The notes under the pieces are model-generated. The model did not search any database. It had not been told where the DNA came from and saw only the letters and a program-made list of their open reading frames with translations. A DNA stretch of 64,000 bases from GCA-2683825 sp965662355 (lineage in GTDB: Bacteria; Planctomycetota; UBA1135; GCA-002686595), in NCBI GenBank assembly GCA_965662355.1, contig CBFIHP010000011.1, positions 1 to 64,000 of the forward strand, read 5' to 3'. The position numbers and the translations under genes are program-made. Numbering within the stretch: the first letter of the stretch is position 1; each line of letters begins with the position of its first letter. Shown here piece after piece: positions 51,666-63,600 of the stretch.

Positions 51666-54600
51666 ATGCAGAACCTATCCCGGGTTGGCATGCTCGCCCT
51701 CCTATCAGTCTTCGCCCTCTCCGCTTCGTCTTCGGCCCAGGTACTGGACGCTCTACACGATAGCAAATCGTCGTCCGACTCTTCGGAAGTCGACGCCCGT
51801 AGTGCCCACACTTGCCTGAACGAAGGTCCGCCCCCCGGTTATGTCTATGACAAACAACCGGGCCCTGGGACTACGGCACCTGCCGCTTCCGGTGGCAGCC
51901 AGGACCTCTTGGTCTGTTCTGCCCAATCGGCGCGGACCAATGGGCTGGCGCCTTTGAATCTCGGTGTCGACTACGTCCCTGTGTCGGGCGATGACACCAT
52001 GGGGATCTATGCCATCTACAGTGCGAAGGCAAAACCGGATGGAACTGCAGCGGAGAACAACGTCGGTATCTACCTGCTGCGCATGAGCAACGGTGGCATC
52101 CTGATGTTCGGCTCTGGTTACGGAGATCCGTTCGGCCCCGGGACGGCACTATTCGACGCTGCCTATGACATGGGCCGCGTCGATCAGGTCATTCGTTCCT
52201 GCATGGGGGGAGCCCCGGAACGAACACCGATCTACTTCGTCTCGCCCCACGGCCACGGCGACCACATCAACCCGGCGGCCTTCCGCGAGCTGCGCGCTCT
52301 CGGTTACACGCTGGAGAAGATCTGGTACCACCAGGCCGATGAGGGACTGATCAACGCGCTCGGTGGGTGGAGCACGGAAGATCAGGCAGCCTTCGATCGG
52401 ATCGTGGGCGGCGGTCCTTGCGCCGACGAAGTTCTGAGCATTGCCACTCCGATGGGCAAGGCCTGGTTCCTTCTACGTCCGGGTCACACGGCGGGAGCAC
52501 TGGACCTGGTGGTCGATATCGACAACGACACAACGAACCGCTTCCTCATACGCGGTTCGGGAGTGGATGGTAGTTGCCCGACCCTCTCGGGCACGCGCGA
52601 AGTCGTGAGTGCGCACGGAAACGTCATCTTGCGTGCACTCCCGCCGAGTTTCCTGAGCATCTCCCCCACGAATGGCTCGCCCGACGGCGGGACCCTGGTC
52701 ACCCTCAAGGGCCGCAACTTCCGGGCCGAGGGCGCAGGTCTCCCGAGCATCTTGTTCGACGGCGTCCAGGCAACCGGGATCCAGGTCCTCGACGACAGCA
52801 CACTGACGGCGATCACCCCCACCTCGGGCGGTTCGGATCAAGCCTCGGTGATGCTCGTCAACAACAACGGCCAGGATGGCCAGCCGGGCGTGTTCTCCTT
52901 CAATGCCGTGCCAACCCTCGCCCATATCTCGCCGAGCACGGGACCCGCCACTGGCGGCTTCCGCGTCGTCATCAACGGCACGGGTTTCCTTAGTAACGAG
53001 GCCAGCGAGACGATTGTGACGTTCGGCAATATCCAGTCGACCCGCGTACGCGTCAAGAGCGACACACAAATCGTCGCGCGCGCCCCCCTCGGTCAGCCTG
53101 GCGCAACGGTACCGGTGATCGTCCAGAACGCCAACGGCCGCTCCAACGCAGGCTTCGTGACCTTCAACGTCTTGATGAGCGCCCAGAGCCTGCGCCCGGG
53201 CGCCGGACCGGCGGTCGGAGGAAGCAGGGTGACCCTCACGGGTCGCGGATTCCTCGCTGCCGGTCGCCTGATAATCACCTTCGGCACCCAGCGCGCCCTC
53301 GATGTTCAAGTCGTCAACGATACGACAGCTGTCTGCACCACGCCCGCCGGCACGCCCGGTCAATCCGTAAACGTCAGCGTGTCCAATCGCAATGGCGACA
53401 CGCTGATGCTGAACGGCTTCGCGTACAACAGGCACCCGCTGCTCAACTCGCTCGCTCCTGCGGCGGGGCCGGCCAGCGGCGGGACGACAGTCACCTTGAC
53501 CGGACACCGCTTCAAGGACATGGGCAGGGGGGGCACGACGGTGCTCTTCGGGTCACAGCCGGCATCGAACGTGTTCGTCATGAGCGATGAGACCATTCTG
53601 TGCACGTCCCCCGCGGGGATCGGCGGCATGGTCGACGTCACGATTCAGAACAACAACGGCTCGACCGCACTGGCCGACTCTTTCATGTACGGGTCTGCGC
53701 TGGCCCTCACGACCGCCACCCCTGCCGCGGGGCCGGGACTGGGCGGAACGGAGATCACGCTGCTCGGCATGGGCTTCGCCGCGGATCCCACCGGACTGAC
53801 CGTGACCTTCGGCAGCCAGGAGGCTACCGGAGTGGACGTCCTCGATGACATGACCCTCGCTTGCGCGTCCCCCATGGGACAACCGGGTTCGCAGGTCGAC
53901 ATCGTGGTTCAAGACAGCAGCGGAAACGTCGTTGCCTTGCTGAACGGATTCCGCTACTTCGACGCGCCAACCCTCGCCGCTGCCTCGCCCTCCAACGGCC
54001 CGGCTTCGGGGGGCACACTGGTGCTTCTCCTGGGCAGCGGATTCCAGCAGAACGACGCGGGCACGAACACCGTCATGTTCGGCTCCAACGCCTCTCCGTC
54101 GGTAACGGTCCTGGACGACACTTCGCTGCTTTGCGAGTCGCCCTCGGGACTGCCCGGAGAGCCGGTAACCGTGGGCCTTGCGAATGCCAACGGCATGACC
54201 CAGCTGGCGGATGCCTTCATGTACGACGCACCTATGCCGGTTCTCGGCTCGGTCACTCCGGGTACAGGTCCCGCCATCGGTGGAACGAATATCACGCTGA
54301 CAGGCAGTGGTTTCCTGGCAGCCAACGCTGGCGCCACCACGATCCGCTTCGGCGCGACGATGGCCGCCATGGTCAATGTCGTCAGCGACTCGACGATCAT
54401 GTGCACGGCACCAGCCGGAACGCCGGGCAGCACGGTCGACGTCGCGCTGGAGAACGCCCACGGTCTCTCGACCCTGACCTCTGCCTTCCGCTACCTCGAC
54501 AACCTTGGCGTGGATTCGGTATCGCCGGTCTCCGGCACCTCGGTAGGTGGCACCGTCCTGACCATCATCGGGGAAGGCTTCGCAAGCACGACGGCCGGCG

Positions 54601-57600
54601 TAACGGTGGTCCTTGTCGGTGACACACTGTCCTCCACGGTCACCGTCTTATCGGACACGATTCTCACCTGCACGTTGCCCCCCGGCACCCCGGGCGCAAC
54701 CGTCAACGTCGTGGTCGAAAACGACAACGCGACCAGCATGTGGACCGGCGCCTTCCGCTATCACGTAGGGCCGACGATCGCCAACCTGTCGCCCGCGAGC
54801 GGCTCGGCCCTGGGCGGAACCAGCGTGTTGCTGAGCGGTGTGGGCTTCCAGATCGACAACCCAGGCCTGCCGGCCGTCGAGTTCGGTAGCGTACCGGCCG
54901 CCGACGTCAGCGTCCTTTCCGACACCTCGATCCTCTGCACGTCTCCCCCGGGAAACCCGAACGCGACGGTCGAGGTCACGGTCACTAACACCAACGGTTT
55001 CGGGATCCTGTCGAACGCCTTCTCCTACGACGCTCCCGCCCCCATGCTGGGTTCGATCTCACCGATCGAGGGCCCCCTGATGGGCGGAACCACGTTGACC
55101 TTGAATGGCTCGGGCTTCACCGCTGTCGGCGCCGGGACCAACGTCATCCTCCTCGGAGCGACCCCGGCAACCAACGTCTCGACGTTGAGCGATACACAGA
55201 TCCAGTGCGACACGCCCGCCGGGCTCGTCGGCTTGAGCGATGTGACGATCCTCAACGACAACGGCTCGGCGATGCTCGCCGGTGCCTTCCGGTATCTCGA
55301 TGGTCTCACGACGAACACGATCACGCCCCAGAGTGCGAGCTCCGCGGGTGGTGAGCTGATCACGGTCATGGGAGAGGGCTTCCTCAGTCCGACGGCCGGG
55401 ACCACCGCTGTGACCTTCGACGGCATCCTCGCCACGAGCATCACTATCATTGCGGATGACACGCTGACGTGTCAGGCTCCAGGCGGCACTCCCGGCAGCA
55501 TCGTCGACGTGGTCGTCTTCAACGACAACGCGACCAGCATCCTATTCGGTGGCTTCCGCTACCACGCCATGCCGACGCTCGGATCACTTTCGCCCACGAA
55601 CGGAGCGTCCGCAGGCGGCACGAGTATCTTCATCTTCGGCACCGGCTTCCAGATCGACGGCGCCGGTGCGCCCTCGGTCACCTTCGGCGGAGTTCTCGCG
55701 AATGCGGTGAGCGTGGTCAGCGACGATACGATCCTGTGCGAGACGCCCGCGGGCNNNNNNNNNNNNNNNNNNNNNNNNNNNNNNNNNNNNNNNNNNNNNN
55801 NNNNNNNNNNNNNNNNNNNNNNNNNNNNNNNNNNNNNNNNNNNNNNNNNNNNNNNNNNNNNNNNNNNNNNNNNNNNNNNNNNNNNNNNNACGCAAGTGAC
55901 GATCCTCGGTTCGGGCTTCAGCAACTTCAACCCGGGCTCCAACACGGTCAACTTCGCTGGCATCCCGGCCACGAACATCGTCGTGATCAGTGACTCGGAG
56001 CTGGGCTGTCTCAGCCCCGCGAGCGCGGCAGGTCTCGTCGACATTGCGCTGTCGAATGCGAACGGCTCCGCCAGCCTGGCCAATGCCTTCCGCTTCGTGG
56101 ACAACGTGACGGTCTCCTCGATCACCCCCGAGAGCGCTTCTTCGCTGGGCGCAAGCAGCTTGACCATCCTTGGTCAGGGCTTCGCCAGCACGACAGCCGG
56201 CGTGACCACGGTAGACATCGGCGGCAATCCGGCCCTGGGTGTCACGATCATCGATGACACGACCCTGACATGCACGCTTCCCGCGGGCACGCCGGGCGGC
56301 ATCGTCAACGTCTCCGTGACCAACGACAACGCCCTGAGCACGCTCCCGGCCGCGCTGCGCTATCACGCAGTCCCGACCCTCGCCAACATGTCCCCTGCCA
56401 ATGGCTCAGGACTGGGCGGCACGAGTGTCTTGATCTTCGGTACGGGCTTCTCGATCGACAACCCCGGCACGAGCACCGTCACCTTCGGCGGCATGCCGGC
56501 CACGGGTGTCACGGTTCTCGACAACTCCTCACTGCTCTGTCAAACGCCTCCGGGAACCCCCGCGGCGATCGTCGATGTCCTCCTGACCAACGCCAATGGT
56601 CAGGCGACCCTCGTGGGTGCATTCCAGTACGACGCCCCGATACCGACGCTCAGTGCCGTGTCTCCTCTCGAAGGAGCTCCGACCGGCGGAACGCTCGTGA
56701 CCTTGATCGGCACGGGCTTCAGCAACAACAACCCTGGCAACACCAACGTCCTGTTCGGCAACACGCCGGGCAACGGCGTCTCGGTTCTCAGTGACACCCA
56801 ACTCATCGTGACTTCCCCCGCCGGCCCGGCAGGGGTCTCGGTGGACATCACGGTCCTCAACAACAACGGCGCAGCGACCCTGGCCGCTGTCTACCAGTAC
56901 CGCGACGACGTGACTGTCGGTGGCGTGACGCCTTCGAACGGTCGCTCCATCGGTGGGGAAACCATCACTGTCAACGGTCAGAACTTCTTGAGCCCGACAG
57001 CCGGTGCAACGTCGGTCTTCTTCGGTGGAACGCCGGCCTCGGGTCTGCTCATCCTCAACGACACGACCCTGAGCGTGACGGCCCCCGCGGCCATCGCGGG
57101 CTCCGTGGTGGATGTCAGTATCTCCAACGACAATGGCACCTCGATCCTGTTCGGTGCTTATCGCTACAACGCAGCACCGGCCATCACGACGGCCCTGCCG
57201 TCCAGCGGTCGCTCTATCGGAGACACGCTCATCACCCTGCAAGGCTCGGGCTTCGTGGTCGATGCCGCCGGTGTGAACACGGTCATGATCGGTGGCCTTC
57301 CGGCCACCGCGATCGTGGCCCTGGCGGACGATACGCTGCAATGCAAGGTGCCGAGCGGCACTCCGGGCAGCGCGGTGGACATCCAGGTTTCGAACTCCAA
57401 CGGGCTAGCCATTTTGTCCTCGGGCTATCGCTACAACGCCCTGCCGACCCTGACATCGGTCTCCCCGGCTTCGGGGTCCTCACGCGGTGGACTGCAGACT
57501 GTCCTGCATGGCTCCGGCTTCATGGACAACAACCCTGGGGTGAACCTGATCAGCTTTGGTGCAGCTCCGGCGACGAACGTCAGCGTGCTGTCCGATGGCA

Positions 57601-60600
57601 ACCTCAGCTGTGAGGTTCCAGCCGGCACGCCTGGCGCCATCGTGAACATCACGCTCACGAACGAGAACGGCTCCGACACATTGCTTGGCGCCTTCACCTA
57701 CAACGTCCTGCCAACCATCGCCGCGCTCTCGGTAGCCGAAGGCCCGGCGCAGGGAGACGTCTTCCTGTCGATCACGGGCTCCGGCTTCCTTAACAACAGC
57801 GCAGGGACGGCGACAGTCACGTTCGGTGGCTTTCAGGCCTCCGCTGTCACGGTCCTTACCGATGGCGAATTGATCTGCAGCACCCCCGCCGGCATCGCCG
57901 GGACGCTGGTCGACGTGAACGTCGCGAACAGCAACGGTGATGCAACCCTGATCGGGGGTTTCCGCTACAACGACCTTCCGGTGATCTCCTCGATCACCCC
58001 CTCGAATGGCTCGTTGAACGGCAGCACCTTCGTCCTGGTCACTGGATCCGGCTTCGTGAACTTCAACGCCGGCACGAATCTCGTCACCATCGGTGGCTCG
58101 CCGGCCACAGCGGTCACGGTCGCCAATGACACGACCCTAACCTGCCTCAGCCCCATCGGCACCGGTGGCACGACGGTCGACGTGCGGGTCACCAACAACA
58201 ACGGCGAGGGCGCACTCTTGAGCGCCTACACCTACGATGATGGCCCGACGATCACGAGCCTTCTGCCCGCCGAGGGAACCACGGAAGGTGGCACGAGCGT
58301 GCTGATCTTCGGCATCGGCTTCCTGAACGCGAGTTCGGGCCCGGCCAACGTCACCTTCGGTGGCGTTCCGGCCATCGACATCCAGGTCCTGGCGGATACC
58401 GCCGTTCTCTGCGACACGCCCGTTGGCAACCCCGGCAGCGTGGACGTCGTGATCTCGAACGACAACGGCATGGCGACCTTCCCGGTGGCCTACACCTACG
58501 TGGCTCCGGCGCCGACGTTGACGGGGATCGCCCCCTCGAGCGGCTCTTCCCTGGGCGACACGCTGCTCACCCTGACAGGTTCGGGCTTCGCGAACTTCAC
58601 CCCGGGCGCCAACTCGATTCTCATCGGCGGCATTCCCGCGACAAACGTCACGATACTGGGCGACGCAAGCCTCACCTGCAACGTCCCGGCCGGCACGGCC
58701 GGAACCCTGGCCGATGTAGCCCTGGCGAACAACAACGGCACGGCCGAGCTGCTCTCCTCCTTCCGCTATCACTCGCTGCCGGTGCTTTCCTCGATCGCCC
58801 CGAACAGCGGCTCCGCCCTGGGTGGAACGAGCGTCACCATGTTCGGCTCTGGATTCGTGGTCGATGAGGCAGGTACGCCGACCATCACATTCGATGGAAC
58901 CCCGGTCACGGACATAGTGGTCCTCGGTGACACGAGCCTCACCTGCACGGCACCGTCCGGAGCCGAAGGAGCCCTGGCGGACATTCGCCTCGAAAACAAC
59001 AACGGTCCTTCCGCCATCGCTGGCGCATTCCGTTACCACCAGGCGCCGACGATCTCATCGATCATCCCGCCCTCCGGATCCTCCCTCGGTGGAACTTCCC
59101 TCCTGATCGTGGGCTCGGGTTACTCGAGCGATGCGGCGGGACTTCCGACGATCACCATCGGAGGCGTCGTGGCCAGCGAGGTCACCGTTCTCGATGACAC
59201 TGGCCTGACGGTCACGATCCCGGCCGGCGTTGCCGGCGCCCTGGTCACGGTGGACGTCACGAACGTGAACGGCACCGCGCTACTGCCCGATGGCTACCGC
59301 TATCACGATCTGCCCGTGATCACCGCGGTCACGCCCTCCTCCGGTTCGCCCGAGGGCGGCGACGCGCTCCTGATCACCGGTTTCGGATTCCAGAAGGACC
59401 TTGCCGGCACGAACAGCATCCTGATCGGCGAAATTCCCGCGAGCTCGATCAACGTCATCGACGACACGACGCTCAGCTGCGTGACGCCGCCGGGTACCCC
59501 GGGCACCTTTGCCGAGGTGCGTGTCAGCAACTCGAACGGCGAGGTCGGCATGGCCTCGCTCTACCGTTACAACAGCCGCCCCGCGATCACGAGCCTCACT
59601 CCGACAAGTGGCACGTCCCTCGGGGGTGTGGCCATCACGCTGAGTGGAAGTGGCTTCCTGGACGACAACGCAGGGACCAACATCGTGCGTTTCGGTGGCA
59701 TCCCCGCCAGCAACGTCACGGTCCTGAGCGATTCGACTTTGAGCTTCACGGCACCCGCCGGAACGCCTGCTTCCAGCGTGGATGTCACTGTCGACAACGA
59801 CAACGGCAACTCGGTCCTGCTTTCGGGTTTCCGCTTCCATGCAGAGCCGGCTCTCATCAGTATCTCGCCGACGAGCGGTGCTTCCATGGGAGGCATTTCG
59901 ATCACGGTGAACGGCTCAGGCTTCCTCATCGATGGCGCAAGCCTCAACGCCGTGACCTTCGGTGGCAATCCTGCGACGGACCTCGTCGTGGTCGACGACT
60001 CGACCTTGACCCTGACCCTGCCCGCGGGCAGCGCGGGAGCCACGGTCGATCTCGCCCTGTTGAACCAAAACGGCGGAGACATCCTGCCTTCCGCCTTCAC
60101 CTACAACATGCCGGCGTCCCTGACCTCGATCGTTCCGGCCAGCGGGTCCGCCGTAGGCGGCACGCAAGTCACCCTGCTCGGGGCCGGCTTCAACGGTCCC
60201 GGCACGGGCACGAACACGATCCTGTTCGGTGCGATGCCGGCGACGAACGTCGTCACGATCGACAACACGACCCTCACCTGCACGATTCCGTCTGGAACCG
60301 CAGGAAGCGCGGTCGACATCACGTTGCAGAACGGAAACGGCACGACGATCCTCGAGAACGGTTTCCTCTACTACCCGAGGCCCACCCTCACGTCAATAAC
60401 CCCGGCAACGGGTAGTGCTCTTGGCGGAACCAGCGTCCTGTTCTTCGGTACGGGCTTTTTGGCCAACAGTGCCGGAGCCATGACGGTGACCTTCAACGGT
60501 AGTCCCGCCACGGCGGTCAACGTCTTCAGCGATACCGCGTTCCTCTGCACGGCTCCCACAGGGCTCCCCGGTCAGCCGGTGTCGGTCGAGGCGACCAACA

Positions 60601-63600
60601 GCAACGGCACGGCGACTCTCTCGGATGCCTTCACCTACTCGGCCCCATCACCTTCGGTGACCGCCGTCAATCCGCCCACGGGATCGCCCCTGGGCGGAAC
60701 GCTGGTCACTTTGAGTGGCACGGGCTTCTCCGACTTCGCTCCTGGATCGAACCTGGTCACTTTCGGCGGCGTGCTGGCAACGGACGTCACGGTCATCGAC
60801 GACATGACCCTGAGCTGTGCCGCTCCTGCTGGAATCGCCGGTGCTCTCGTCGACGTTCGGATTCAGAACGACAACGGGGCCGACCTCTTCTTGAGTGGCT
60901 TCCGCTTCAATACGCCCCCGGCGTTGACCCTGGTCAACCCGGCCTCGGGTAGCCCGATCGGCAACGTGGTCATCAACATTGAAGGCCTCGGCTTCATGGA
61001 TCAAAATCCCGGTGTCACGAACGTCACGGTGGGCGGCCTCGCGGCCACCAACGTGGTGATCGTCAGCGACACCATGTTGACGGCCATGGCTCCCTCTGGG
61101 CCCGCCGGAGGCATCGTCGACGTTAGCGTTTCCAACGCCAACGGCTCGGACACCCTGGCAACGGCCTTCCGCTACCACGACCTGCCGACGATGGCGCTGG
61201 TCGCCCCGAACCACGGTTCGGCCATGGGCGGTGACTCGCTCACCCTCACGGGCACGGGCTTCTTGCTCGACGCGGCTGGCTCCAACAGCGTCACCTTCGA
61301 TGGCGCTCCGGCCAGCAACGTGATCGTGCTCGATGATACGACCCTGACGTGCGAGACCCCGGCCGGTATCGCCGGTGGTTTTGCGACGATCGAGATCACA
61401 AACGCAAACGGCAGCGTGACGACCCCGATCGCCTTCCGCTTCCACGCTGGACCGGCGCTGGCCTCCGCCTCCCCCGCCACTGGGCGTTCGAGCGGCGGCA
61501 CGACGATCCTGCTCTACGGCAACGGCTTCATGGTCGACAATGCTGGCACCAACATGGTGAGCATCGGCGGCAGCCCGGCCACGAACATCATGGTCTTCAG
61601 CGACACGGCGCTGCTATGCGATACGCCGGCCGGCTTGCGCGACGACGTGGTGGACATCGCAATCACAAACGCCAACGGCAGTTCCTTCCTGGCGAGCGCC
61701 TTCACCTATACGGCGTCGACGCCGGTCCTCATGGCGGTGGCGCCGGAGATCGGCTCGTCCATGGGCGGAACGGTTGTGACTCTCAGCGGCAAGGACTTCC
61801 TGGATCCCGCACGAGGAGTCACCTCGGTGACCATCGGCGGGCAAGTGGCACTGAATCTGTCGATCATCGATGACACGACCATCACCGTCGAGATCCCCGC
61901 GGGGACCCCGGGCGTTCTGGTCGATGTCGTCGTCAGCAACGACAACGGCACGGCCACCATGTTGGGGGCCTTCATGTACTCCGACCTCCCGACGCTCACT
62001 GCGCTGCTGCCGGACAACGGCTCCTCCCTGGGTGGCGATGTCGTGCTCCTGACCGGCAGCGGGTTCGTGGCGGGGGACGCCGGAGCGAACACCGTCCTGT
62101 TCGACGGCATTCCTGCGACGCTCGTCACGGTCCTCGACGATGCCACGCTCTCGGTGACCACCCCGGTCCCGGCGACGCCCGGCCTGGTCGATGTCAGTGT
62201 GTCGAACACCAACGGCCAGGTCCTCCTCGTCGATGGCTTCATGTATCGCCAAGCACCGACGCTAGCCTCGCTGTCGAAGCTCTCTGGATCGTCCCTGGGT
62301 GGCGAGGCCATGACCCTGACAGGCTTCGAATTCGAAGCCGTCGGAGCGGGCGCGACCGAGGTCCTGTTCGAGGGCATCGCAGCCACGGACGTCGTCGTTG
62401 TCGACGACCTCGAGATCACGTGCACGATTCCGACCGGTACGGCCGGGCTGATCGTGGACGTCGAGGTGCGTAACGACAACGGATCATCCACCCTCGCGAG
62501 TGCCTATCGTTTCCACGATCTGCCGACGATCACCGATCTCACTCCCTCCCAGGGAACGATGATGGGCGGTTCTTCGGTGACGATCACCGGTACCGGCTTC
62601 GTGAACGATGCCGCAGGTCTTCCCACGGTCGCCTTCGGCGGCTCGCCGGCAACCAGCGTCACGGTTATCGATGACACGCGCCTCACCTGCCTCGTTCCCC
62701 TGGGCGTCTCCGGCGCGCTGGTCGACGTCACGGTGACGAACACTAACGGCCAAGCCCTGCGCTCCGGTGGTTTCGAGTACTTCCCGGCGCCGAGCCTGAG
62801 TTCGATCCTGCCTGCCACGGGAAGTTCCATGGGCGGCGACATGCTGACCCTGACCGGTTCCGGCTTCCTGGACAACAGTCCCGTTAGCACCACGATCCTG
62901 ATCGGAGGCACTCCGGCAACGAGCGTCACGGTAATCGACGACACGACCCTCAGCTGCATCGTCCCGGTGGGCATCGCAGGCAACATGGTCGATGTTCAGA
63001 TCACGAACGCCAACGGCGCGGCCTCCCTGGCCTCCTCGTATCGCTACCACGAGGCACCTCTGATCGCCTCTGTTTCGCCTCCCAGCGGCACGTCGATCGG
63101 CGGAACGAGCATCGTGATCAACGGCACGGGTTTCCAGGTGGACAACGCTGGAGCGAACTCCGTGTTCATCGGCGGAGTCCTCGCCACGAACATCACGGCC
63201 TTCGGAGACACGGCTATCCTCTGTGATACGCCGATCGGTATTCCGCTGACCGTAGTCGACATCGTCGTCACGAACGCCAACGGCAACGCGCTGCTCCCCT
63301 CGGGCTTCGCCTACTTGCCTCCGGCCCCCGAGATCGCGGCCATCGCCCCGGATATGGGTTCCCCGATGGGGGGCACCCTGGTGACCATCACCGGCTCCGG
63401 TTTCTTCGACTTCGACGCTGGCACGAGTACCGTCCTGATCGGTGGCCAGCCCGCCAACAGCGTGGCGGTCCTCTCGGACACCGCCCTCACCTGTGTCACA
63501 CCCGCGGGTGCGCCCAGTCAGCAGGCGACGATCGTCATCACGAACGCCAACGGCACGGGCCTCCTGGGCAGTGCGTTCACGTACTTCGATTTGCCGTCTC

